A model generated the notes under the pieces. It ran no database searches. It was not told the DNA's origin and saw nothing but the letters and a program-made list of their open reading frames with translations. Shown piece after piece: positions 1 to 6,893 of a DNA stretch of 8,788 nt. Each line of letters starts with the position of its first letter. The stretch's first letter is position 1. A program made the position numbers and the translations under genes. Where the stretch lies: assembly GCA_945870115.1 (NCBI GenBank), contig CAMBRH010000134.1, forward strand, positions 1 to 8,788, in the 5' to 3' direction. Source of the stretch: Chitinophaga pinensis. Its GTDB lineage: Bacteria; Bacteroidota; Bacteroidia; Flavobacteriales_D; Crocinitomicaceae.

Positions 1-2874
1 TACTCCACTTTCACCATTTGGTTTTGGTATGCAATCAATTGTTGTTTGATTCGGACTACATTCATCCAAAGGATTTGAATTATTTGCAACTTCGACACCA
101 TCTGAAATAAAATCACCGTCGGTATCTGAATTAGTTGGATTTGTTCCGAGTGTTGTTTCTGTTTGATTATCTAAACCATCACCATCAGGATCACACGTTG
201 CGAACAATGTATTTGGACTGCAAGCATCTAAGGGATTTGTTCCATTTGTAATTTCTATTCCGTCAGAAAAACCATCGCCATCAGAATCAGGATTATTTGG
301 ATTCGTTTGTGTAATAATTTCAGTTGAATTTAATAAACCATCGCCATCTGAATCGCATAAATTATTGTTGATATTTGGACTACAAGCATCCAAAGGATTT
401 GAGCCAGAATTGATTTCTTGTCCATCTAAAATTCCATCTAAATCTGAATCAGGATTTCCAGGATTCGTTCCTGCAGCTTGTTCCGCACCATTTGTCAAAT
501 CATCATTGTCTGGATCACAAGATGGAAAACTTTGACTCGGATTGCAGGTATCCATAGGATCAGTTCCATTTCCAACCTCTATTCCATCATTTATTCCATC
601 ATTATCAGAATCTACATCTGTGGGGTCAGTTCCTAAAGTTGCTTCAATCACATCTGTTAATCCATCTCCATCTGTGTCAGGATTTACATCAGCTATAAAA
701 ACCGCTGTAACGATTGTTGCTGCTGTAATTAATATCCCATTTGTATCTTCTGCAATTGCTTGATTTAAGGTTCCAGATGTGTATTCCCAATGATCAAAAA
801 GATATCCAGGATTTGCACTGGCATAAAGTAGATTTTCTATTCCTCCAAAGTAATTGGCATTCCAAGGATACGTATCTAATTCAACAGAATTTACTTGTAC
901 ATTTCCAGAATTTACAGGAGAGACATTTACCTGAAATGGAAAAGGTCCTGTTAAGGAATAGCAATCAACCATTCCTGTGTTTAATTGAACACAACGCGTA
1001 TTGATGAAATCCCTTAATTCTTGAACTTGCGCTTGCCATCCAGCATAAGTTCCTCCCCATTTTGCAATTTGACCATTCATTTCTGGTTCAATTTGGGTAA
1101 TCATACTATCCAAAAGGAAATTCATGTAATCGCATGACAAATATGTGTTTAATAAATCGGCATAGCGATTAATGTAATATTGTTCAACAATTGGATTTTC
1201 ATTCATTAATTTTTGTAAAATAATTGAATGTCCTTGGTCTCCAGGATTTGGTAAATTTTCAACATTACATGGATCTGCACTTGCAGTTTCATCAGGAATC
1301 CCAGTATAATTGATGTAATGCCCAAAACTTGCGTCCATATCCCACAAGGCATAACGCCATTTTTTGTGATTTCCTGTCGGATTAGTTCCTCTCCACCATG
1401 CAGTGTTCCAATTTAGCCAATCCATACAAACGATGTAGGAATTTAAAACAAAATAATCAACTAAGGAATTCCAATTGTATTTGCTGTCAACGTAATCAAA
1501 ATTTGCCTGAACACCCATATTATTAGTTTGGATGTAATTCAACAATGCATCCCAATCAGGTTGAGCATTTGGTGTTCCGTATTCTTCCCAGGTTCCACCC
1601 CAAGTTTTTAGAAAATATAGATCCTCACTTGTTTGATCAAAGTAATAATCTGTAAAATCAGAATCATCTACTTTTTCACGGATATCATAAACGCCCCAAT
1701 ATTGTCCATTTAGGTATAAAATACATGGTTTCCATGTTCTTTCGTCCATTTTCATTCCTGCCTTTTGAGAAAGAGTATGAACAAATGCGTCGCGAATATG
1801 AGCGCCATCTTCTGCTGGATAATTATCGTTTGCTGCAGCTTTTATGATTAATTTTTGAAAATTATCTCTGTCCTTTTCTGGAAATATTTGGTGTTCAATA
1901 TCGTCGTTATAACCAAACTGATCTCTCATGATATAATCAAAACCTCTTTGATCGTAAGCCCAAGAATCGTTTCCATGTTTATTGAATTCGCCTTCACCCT
2001 TTGAAATAAAAGAATTATCTGCTTCAAAATATTCAAAAAACCCTTGTGGTTCGATTGCATTATCTCCAAATTCAATTAATTGTGAAACTTCATCGGATGC
2101 GATTGAAATAACAGGAATTGTGTGATCTACATCTATAAAATAAGTAGATGATTCTGTAAAACTTGGTTCATCAGTACTAAAAGCAGCAGCTCTTAAAACT
2201 GTGGTTGATGGAATATTTATTGGTCCAGCATAAAGCGTTGAAGTTGCGCTAGGAGTTGAACCATTTGTTGTATAGCGTATCGTTGCACTCGCATTTGAAC
2301 ACGAAATTGAAACTGTTTGACTTCCAACATAAAATCCAGAGGCTAAAGAAAAAACTGGTGTTGGGGTATAAAAATTAATTGCACCTGCGTTGGGAGAGTT
2401 TGGAGTTGGATTTAAGAATAATTTCCAAGTTGCTGCTCCATCAGTTGCTCTTCCAATAGAATGATCTTGCTTTGTAAAATGTACAATTTTTAAAGAATCG
2501 ACATTTGCGCCCAAATTATTTGCGAGAATAATCCATTCTTTTTCCGTTTGTGTTAATTTAAAATTTGGATGCAATTCTGCTCCCGCAATAGTATTTTTTC
2601 CTGAACAATAAACCATTAAATAACCATTTGCTGGAATAATCCCTGAGGGAATTTGCCATTTAGTCATGTTGGAAGATTTATCTGATAAATGGAATCCAGT
2701 TAAATTTACAGGAGCTGCAGAAGTATTGTAAAGTTCCACCCAATCATCTCGATCTCCAAAAGAATGCATTGGACCGCTAATATTTGAACATGAATATTCA
2801 TTTATAACAACTTGTGAAAATATATTCCAAGAGGACATAAATAAGCAAAATATGAAGAGATTTTTTGTAAGCAT
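1..2874 (-). CDS. Secreted multidomain CotH-kinase-like protein with lamin-tail and thrombospondin-3-type repeats (3' end outside window)
   Basis: The frame opens with ATG at 2874 and stays open for 958 codons to the window edge, so the C-terminus is missing. Residues 1-20 form a signal peptide ending NIFS before Q21. Domains by eye: lamin-tail domain about 22-160 (INEYS, DWVELYN, GFHLSDK); chitobiase-C-like beta domain about 170-247 (RYTTNGSTP); CotH-like kinase domain about 250-630; InlB-like beta domain about 641-727 (GYLFDHWEY); then calcium-binding repeats from about 733. The CotH part has NGQYWGVYDIRE, with E400 and K401, and WDMD with D512 and D514. These match the family's conserved ExxD-type and WDxD motifs, so kinase residues appear intact. 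CotH proteins are atypical kinases that phosphorylate proteins, in Bacillus spore-coat proteins. Here the protein should act on the cell surface or outside the cell. A type IX sorting domain is expected in the missing part but is not seen. The gene appears transcribed alone; no Shine-Dalgarno is visible. Confidence 0.9.
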   Translation of the reverse strand, partial: MLTKNLFIFCLFMSSWNIFSQVVINEYSCSNISGPMHSFGDRDDWVELYNTSAAPVNLTGFHLSDKSSNMTKWQIPSGIIPANGYLMVYCSGKNTIAGAELHPNFKLTQTEKEWIILANNLGANVDSLKIVHFTKQDHSIGRATDGAATWKLFLNPTPNSPNAGAINFYTPTPVFSLASGFYVGSQTVSISCSNASATIRYTTNGSTPSATSTLYAGPINIPSTTVLRAAAFSTDEPSFTESSTYFIDVDHTIPVISIASDEVSQLIEFGDNAIEPQGFFEYFEADNSFISKGEGEFNKHGNDSWAYDQRGFDYIMRDQFGYNDDIEHQIFPEKDRDNFQKLIIKAAANDNYPAEDGAHIRDAFVHTLSQKAGMKMDERTWKPCILYLNGQYWGVYDIREKVDDSDFTDYYFDQTSEDLYFLKTWGGTWEEYGTPNAQPDWDALLNYIQTNNMGVQANFDYVDSKYNWNSLVDYFVLNSYIVCMDWLNWNTAWWRGTNPTGNHKKWRYALWDMDASFGHYINYTGIPDETASADPCNVENLPNPGDQGHSIILQKLMNENPIVEQYYINRYADLLNTYLSCDYMNFLLDSMITQIEPEMNGQIAKWGGTYAGWQAQVQELRDFINTRCVQLNTGMVDCYSLTGPFPFQVNVSPVNSGNVQVNSVELDTYPWNANYFGGIENLLYASANPGYLFDHWEYTSGTLNQAIAEDTNGILITAATIVTAVFIADVNPDTDGDGLTDVIEATLGTDPTDVDSDNDGINDGIEVGNGTDPMDTCNPSQSFPSCDPDNDDLTNGAEQAAGTNPGNPDSDLDGILDGQEINSGSNPLDACSPNINNNLCDSDGDGLLNSTEIITQTNPNNPDSDGDGFSDGIEITNGTNPLDACSPNTLFATCDPDGDGLDNQTETTLGTNPTNSDTDGDFISDGVEVANNSNPLDECSPNQTTIDCIPKPNGESGV
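31..681 (-). repeat. In-gene tandem array, 162-bp (54-residue) period, thrombospondin-3-type calcium-binding repeats
   Basis: Equivalent bases recur at 51, 213, 375 and 537, exactly 162 bp apart, within the CotH-like gene. Each 54-residue unit holds two acidic loops of the form DxDxDGxxD (such as DTDGDGLTD, DSDGDGFSD), a GTNP-like turn after each loop, and a Cys-x8-Cys segment joining units (CxPxxxxxxC). Eight loops are visible at residues about 733-935, and the last cysteine is residue 948. The first unit lacks the leading cysteine pair. Loops DNDDLTN and DGDFISD lack the usual glycine and may bind calcium poorly. Such stalks are known in Bacteroidota exoproteins as calcium-stiffened linkers before the C-terminal domain. 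The paired cysteines probably form disulfides; that is inference. Confidence 0.88.
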
Positions 2875-3113
2875 TAAAATATAGTTTAACTTAATAACGT
2901 AAACTTTGTTAAAAAGGTTTGAAAAAAAGTGTCTTAATTATTGGAATCCTATTATTAATTAAAATAAACGGAATCAATGTAAAAAACAAATAATTAAATC
3001 TTAATGCAAATATAGTTATTATTAAAGAATTATCCCTGTGCTTTTTTTCAAAGTAATTTTAATATATGTTCCAAATTTCTCTGTTAATTTGTAGAATTCT
3101 TCTTTACTAGTTT
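2875..3113. other. Intergenic region between CotH-like gene and Cys4 membrane protein gene
   Basis: This 239-bp very AT-rich gap separates two minus-strand genes. It holds a candidate minus-strand -7 box at 3007-3014 and a start-less, protein-like open frame at 3022-3117, both listed separately. A 6-bp inverted repeat (AGTTTA 2883-2888, TAAACT 2900-2905) lies just before the CotH-like start. I see no convincing rho-independent terminator after the upstream gene. Confidence 0.5.
3007..3014 (-). promoter_or_regulatory. Candidate Bacteroidota -7 promoter box for the CotH-like gene
   Basis: On the minus strand this reads TATATTTG, an exact match to the Bacteroidota -7 consensus TAnnTTTG. No TTG is found at the usual 17-20 bp upstream, so the -33 element is missing or degenerate. 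Transcription would start near 3000, giving a leader of roughly 125 nt before the ATG at 2874. In DNA this AT-rich a chance match is quite possible. Confidence 0.3.
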
Positions 3114-3117
3114 TTAA
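3022..3117 (-). pseudogene. Possible gene remnant: 31-codon start-less open frame resembling a small conserved protein
   Basis: Immediately after the Cys4 gene, in a different frame, a run of 31 sense codons ends at TAA 3022-3024. It follows an in-frame stop at 3118-3120 and has no ATG or GTG at its beginning. The peptide reads like real protein: KEEFYKLTEKFG, then TYIKITL and GIIL. The pattern 'EEhxxLxExFGxYIKhxh' recalls the N-terminus of small DUF5674-type proteins, from memory only and not verified. It may be the decayed 5' part of a lost gene, or a chance reading of AT-rich intergenic DNA. I found no continuation in any frame downstream. Confidence 0.25.
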
Positions 3118-3719
3118 TTACCAATTTCATCATCTATCCTTGGTATTCCCATTGTTTTTTGATGAATTTCTGGTTCAATTGAAGGTTCTCCAAGTACCTT
3201 AACGTCACCTTTAACTGTTGTTGTTTCAACTGTTTTTTTAGGATATTTTTTAGTTTGCTTTTTTGTTTGAATTAATGTGTCAGAAGAAATAACAGCTTCT
3301 CCAAGTTCAGTTACTTGTAGTGAATTATCAGGCTCGCATTTTTTAATGGTATCATTTTTAGTTTTGACAATTTCTCCCACGGTATGATTTTGATTATTAT
3401 TTTCAGAACATGAAAATAAAAATGAACCAAAAACTAAATACAATGCAAATGCGAATTTTTGTGTTCTCGTAATATTTATAAATGAAGGTAAAATTGTTGT
3501 TTTAGTTTGCTCTAATTGACTAGATTCAAATCTTCCACAGACTTTTTCCGTAGTTTCTCTAAAAAATGCATGCACCTCTTCTTTCGTTTTTTTAGAAAAA
3601 TCAACAACTGTTTTAGTACATTTTAAACAAAAACGACCCTGTTCTTCTGGAAGCATTTTATCCCAGTTTTCATTACATGGTTTTGGCACAGATATTTTCA
3701 TAATTGCTGATTTTTTCAT
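3114..3719 (-). CDS. Small membrane protein with N-terminal four-cysteine domain (function unknown)
   Basis: The 201-residue protein starts with a compact domain at about 7-70: KISVPKPCNENWDKM, GRFCLKC, VVDFS, a helix ending AFF, and VCGRF. Cysteines 15, 31, 34 and 61 could bind a metal ion or Fe-S cluster. I recognise this as a recurring N-terminal module of Bacteroidota hypothetical proteins, where it normally begins MKIS(I/V)PKPC. That makes Met7 a possible alternative start to the Met1 used here. Residues about 88-103 form one membrane segment. It ends LFSCSE, which resembles a lipobox but is internal. The tail is Lys/Thr-rich and hydrophilic, with recurring LGE/VLGEP/MGIP tripeptide-like turns. 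Predicted topology is Cys4 domain in the cytoplasm and tail in the periplasm. It diverges from the beta-barrel gene across an 86-bp gap. No Shine-Dalgarno is seen. The function is unknown. Confidence 0.85.
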   Translation of the reverse strand: MKKSAIMKISVPKPCNENWDKMLPEEQGRFCLKCTKTVVDFSKKTKEEVHAFFRETTEKVCGRFESSQLEQTKTTILPSFINITRTQKFAFALYLVFGSFLFSCSENNNQNHTVGEIVKTKNDTIKKCEPDNSLQVTELGEAVISSDTLIQTKKQTKKYPKKTVETTTVKGDVKVLGEPSIEPEIHQKTMGIPRIDDEIGN

Positions 3720-3805
3720 TCATACAAATAAACGCATAAAAAGTTCAAAAAGTATTAAAATTTAATTTTTAAACTATATTTACAGAAATTTTAAAACATA
3801 TTATT

Positions 3806-4462
3806 ATGAAAAAACAAACATTATTATTTGCTGCACTTTTATTTTCCGCGCTTGCATCAGCACAATTTACATTTAGTGTAAATCCAGGAGCGACTTTAAA
3901 CAGTGCAGGTTTTGGTTATAAAGTTCAAAAATTTGTTCCTTATTTGGGACTACAAATGTTTAGAATGAATGGTGAAATTGTAGACACTGGAAAAGAAAAC
4001 GATGTTAATACTGGAAATATCGTTGATTATACAGATACTTATACAGCCAAATTAAATATTTTTTTACCAACTTTAGGGGTAAAATATTTTTTTATTGAGC
4101 GAAATAAAATCAAGGCGTATGGTAATTTAAATTTTTCTAAATCTTTCCTAAGTGGTGAAGTGAATGACAGTACAGACCCGTTTCAAGATATTGACGACGA
4201 TGTTCAAGAAATCTTAAAAGAAACTAAATTTTTTAATACTCAAATTGGTTTTGGAACAGAATATTTCTTTGATGATAATTTCAGCATTGGTGGAGAGTTT
4301 GGCTTAAATTTGATGCGTTTTAAATCACGAGATACGTACACAGGTACAGTTTTTGATCCAAACACAGGAAATAGTGTTGATTATTTAGGAGAAACAAATT
4401 TCAAAGCAAATTTTAATCCTACTTATGCGAAATTTTCTTTGAATTTTTACTTCGGAAAATAA
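3806..4462 (+). CDS. Outer-membrane beta-barrel protein
   Basis: The 218-residue protein has a clear signal peptide, MKKQTLLFAALLFSALASA, with cleavage expected before Q20. The rest alternates amphipathic beta-strands with polar loops: FVPYLGLQMF, TLGVKYFFI, IKAYGNLNFS, NTQIGFGTEYFF, SIGGEFGLNLM, and a final strand AKFSLNFYFGK. A small eight-strand barrel of the outer-membrane beta-barrel superfamily (OmpA/OmpW-like fold) fits the length and pattern. The aromatic-rich last strand fits BAM insertion, though Lys rather than Phe is terminal. One long acidic loop lies near residues 118-138 (DSTDPF, DIDDDV). No enzymatic motif is seen. A TATATTTA sequence at 3775-3782 is one base off the -7 consensus and could be its promoter. 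The gene converges with the metallopeptidase gene 24 bp downstream, and I found no clear terminator between them. The substrate or role is unknown. Confidence 0.88.
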   Translation: MKKQTLLFAALLFSALASAQFTFSVNPGATLNSAGFGYKVQKFVPYLGLQMFRMNGEIVDTGKENDVNTGNIVDYTDTYTAKLNIFLPTLGVKYFFIERNKIKAYGNLNFSKSFLSGEVNDSTDPFQDIDDDVQEILKETKFFNTQIGFGTEYFFDDNFSIGGEFGLNLMRFKSRDTYTGTVFDPNTGNSVDYLGETNFKANFNPTYAKFSLNFYFGK

Positions 4463-4486
4463 AAAAAGGGTTTTAAAAACTAAAAT

Positions 4487-5677
4487 TTAATTTAAAAAAT
4501 CTTTATAATTTTGGCAGTTTACACCTATGAATTTCAATTTGTGTAATTCAGATTCTAATTTTGGTGTAAACTGCTTTTTTAAGAAAATAATTTGATTGTC
4601 ATAATCTCCGAAAAACAATAATTTCTCACTGTCTTTTTGTTTTTTGATTTCTTTGGCAATTTTATCATATTCACCTTTTATTTCAGCTAAATCCTCTTGA
4701 TCTAAAATAATTTTTTTAGTTGAAACGCTTTTTCCATTTACTTTTGTCGTTTGGATTTCATAAATATCTTCTGAATCTAAGCCTGTCATTTCTAAGAAGC
4801 GAATTAAATCTTCGTCAGAACCAGAAAAATCTAAACTAGGTAACAAATTTTCTTCTATTTTTTCTGAATTTTCTTGTTCTATTCTTTCAATTTCACTTGC
4901 TAAAGCTTCAAATTTATTCTGAATCAAAGTATATACTACTTTTAAGGCCTTATTATTCATGATTTCTGAATAGATTTTTGGGTGTTTTTCCTTTGCATAA
5001 TCCAAATACCAAGCAATAAAAAGTTGAAACTCATAGTAAGCAACTAAATCACTTTTTGACTCCGAAAAATAGTCAGACCAAGCATCTTTATCGTCTTTTT
5101 GATATTTGTTTGCATAATAATCATACAATTCAAAAACGGCTAAATCTCCAAAATAATAGGCTGAAAATTCTTCAAGTAAACCATAAATTCCTAATTGAAC
5201 TGACATGACTTCATTTTGTTTGCTATCATTCAAACCTTTAATGTGTCCCAAACCAGGCAAGTCACTTTTCCCACCAACATATAATCCGTAACGAAAAATA
5301 CTATCTTGTAAACCTTTACGCACAAACTTATTTAATTCTTTTGAATTGTAAACTTCAGTAAAAGGCACGTGAATTCTGATACCATTTTCAATAAAATAAG
5401 TGTGACCACCTTTCTCAGTTTGATTATATCCATGTAACAATTCGTGAATTACAGTGCTATAACTTTTAATCAAATCTTTTTCAGTTTTCCCGTCAACGTA
5501 TTCGTTAAAAACAAATTTAGTATCTGATTTCCAAATCTCTTGCGTTGTTTTTGAATTATATTTTGTAGCTAATTGTGTGTAAAATTGCTTGCGGCTTTCT
5601 TTGGAATTATATGATTTTTCAACTTGAGAAAAAGTTAAAAAAGAAAAAAACGAGAAAATAAGGATGATAGTTTTCAT
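4487..5677 (-). CDS. Secreted putative zinc metallopeptidase (HELLH), family not recognised
   Basis: The 396-residue protein begins with a signal peptide, MKTIILIFSFFSFLTFS, before Q18, which fixes the start. Residues 75-85 read STVIHELLHGY: H78, E79 and H82 form the HExxH zinc site, and the following Gly fits a zincin. A likely third ligand is E169 or E170 in LLEEFSAYYFG, 87 residues later. This is the spacing and helix type of a gluzincin, but that assignment is inference. The region 190-260 is helical. Residues 258-280 and 326-352 are charged and probably coiled coil (EIERIEQEN, EIKKQKDSE). The C-terminus shows no obvious type IX sorting domain, so the protein is probably periplasmic or released. 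The gene stands alone on its strand, 79 bp after the lipid cassette. I do not recognise the family or the substrate; an inactive or self-processing role is also possible. Confidence 0.82.
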   Translation of the reverse strand: MKTIILIFSFFSFLTFSQVEKSYNSKESRKQFYTQLATKYNSKTTQEIWKSDTKFVFNEYVDGKTEKDLIKSYSTVIHELLHGYNQTEKGGHTYFIENGIRIHVPFTEVYNSKELNKFVRKGLQDSIFRYGLYVGGKSDLPGLGHIKGLNDSKQNEVMSVQLGIYGLLEEFSAYYFGDLAVFELYDYYANKYQKDDKDAWSDYFSESKSDLVAYYEFQLFIAWYLDYAKEKHPKIYSEIMNNKALKVVYTLIQNKFEALASEIERIEQENSEKIEENLLPSLDFSGSDEDLIRFLEMTGLDSEDIYEIQTTKVNGKSVSTKKIILDQEDLAEIKGEYDKIAKEIKKQKDSEKLLFFGDYDNQIIFLKKQFTPKLESELHKLKFIGVNCQNYKDFLN

Positions 5678-5756
5678 GGAATGAATATTTTATCAAATAT
5701 CGACATTAAAAAGCGATAAAAAAATACGTCATTTGACTAAAAAAGAATTGAAAATA

Positions 5757-6893
5757 TTAATTTTTTTCACGTTTATTTCTATTATTTAACAATGTTCCAA
5801 CCCAAGAGTATCGAATAAAATATTCGTAAGTTAATAAACAAAAACTTAATCCTAAAATATAAGTTATCAAAAATTTTAAATAGACAGAAATATCAATTGG
5901 AATAAAAACAAGTTGAATGAGCATAGCAACAGGAAGAAAAGAAATGTAAATCCAATAATTTGCATCTGATAAATAAACAACTTTTTTTCTAGACTTAGCA
6001 GAAAATTGTTTGAATCCTGACCAAATTGCTAATGCTAAAAAATAAGTAGCTATCATGTGCAGAACAATAGCTATAAATTTTATTAGCTTGTAATTGGGAT
6101 TAGATTTATGTTCAAAAACTAATTGAGGGAAAATTGCAACAACACCTATAATTATTCCAATCCAAATTAATTTTCTCCAAATTGCATTTAATTTATTTTC
6201 GATTGTAACTGATGAAAAAAGAATTAGCCCCATAAAAAAGAAAATATAATAATGCACCAAAGTTGGTAACTCAGGAATTAATGTCAAAGGATTATCAACT
6301 AGCCACCTTTTCATGAAAAACATTGCTATAACTGATATCAAAATTGGGATAAAAATAAAAACCCAGATTGAAATTTTTTCTAGCAAAAACTGTACAATTG
6401 ATAACTTTTTATAGATAAAAAATGTGAAAATATAAAAGTAAATAAGGTAATACAAAAACCACAAATGACCTGTTGGGAAAAAATTTTCCAGTCCCATTTT
6501 TAAACCTTTTAAATAAGCTGTTTTTAGTCCATCATAACTAAACCAATCAAAAGAATCATAATCACTTAAATGAAAATAGGCTAAAACTATAGGCATAAAA
6601 AGAATTAATGCTAAGAAAAATGGTACCACGATTTTCTTAAAACGATTCTGAATGATTTCAACAAATGATTTCTTTTTGAGCTGCATAGCGAACATAAATC
6701 CTGTTAAAATGAAAAACAATTCCATTAAGAATAAATGACCTTCAAAAATCGTAAAATCAAAAAGATAAGAACCTTTATCGTCAAATGGCCACATGGAAGA
6801 ATAAGTTATCATATATGGAACTGCTGCATGTATCATGCAGCGCATTAGATTTCCAAAAACTTTTATGTTGTCAACAAAAATTAGTCTATTCAT
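5757..6893 (-). CDS. Acyltransferase 3 family membrane protein (OpgC/OafA-like)
   Basis: The 378-residue polytopic protein carries the usual order of the acyltransferase-3 family. It has an N-terminal D8-N9 segment and the catalytic-type His22 in MIHAAVPYM, then MELFFILTGFMFA (about 57-69). R84 follows in QNRFKKIVVPFF, GHLWFLYYL lies at 142-150, and about ten hydrophobic helices follow. The family moves acyl groups, often acetyl or succinyl, from cytoplasmic donors to surface sugars, glucans or lipids. The late motif is SDANYWIYISFLP (309-321), where family members usually have His before LP; here it is Phe319. The ATG overlaps the hydroxylase stop by four bases (ATGA), so translation is probably coupled and the start is secure. 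It is the last gene of the three-gene cassette. The donor and acceptor cannot be read from the sequence; OpgC-like succinylation is only one option. Confidence 0.88.
   Translation of the reverse strand: MNRLIFVDNIKVFGNLMRCMIHAAVPYMITYSSMWPFDDKGSYLFDFTIFEGHLFLMELFFILTGFMFAMQLKKKSFVEIIQNRFKKIVVPFFLALILFMPIVLAYFHLSDYDSFDWFSYDGLKTAYLKGLKMGLENFFPTGHLWFLYYLIYFYIFTFFIYKKLSIVQFLLEKISIWVFIFIPILISVIAMFFMKRWLVDNPLTLIPELPTLVHYYIFFFMGLILFSSVTIENKLNAIWRKLIWIGIIIGVVAIFPQLVFEHKSNPNYKLIKFIAIVLHMIATYFLALAIWSGFKQFSAKSRKKVVYLSDANYWIYISFLPVAMLIQLVFIPIDISVYLKFLITYILGLSFCLLTYEYFIRYSWVGTLLNNRNKREKN

Noticed and set aside
31..681. Regular 162-bp spacing as a CRISPR or satellite array
   Set aside because: The period lies in frame within a coding gene, the copies are diverged, and the unit encodes known calcium-loop repeats.
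542..1004. Plus-strand open frames inside the CotH-like gene
   Set aside because: They lie antisense to a well-supported domain-bearing frame and their translations are low-complexity shadows of the repeats.
2883..2905. Inverted repeat AGTTTA/TAAACT just before the CotH-like start
   Set aside because: A 6-bp AT-rich stem with an 11-base loop is expected by chance here, and no second copy was found as operator support.
3400..3420. LFSC in the Cys4 protein as a lipoprotein signal
   Set aside because: It sits at residues 101-104 after a soluble N-terminal domain, not at the end of an N-terminal signal peptide.
4463..4486. Bidirectional terminator between the convergent barrel and metallopeptidase genes
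   Set aside because: Only a GTTTTAAAAAC palindrome with no usable loop is present, so no stable hairpin can be supported.
5694..5701. GATATTTG on the minus strand as a -7 box for the metallopeptidase
   Set aside because: It is one base off TAnnTTTG, has no TTG at the right distance, and would leave a leader of only about ten bases.
5728..5737. Dyad GTCATTTGAC between the acyltransferase and metallopeptidase genes, as terminator or operator
   Set aside because: The stem is only 4 bp with a 2-base loop; T-rich sequence follows on the minus strand, but such runs are everywhere in this DNA.
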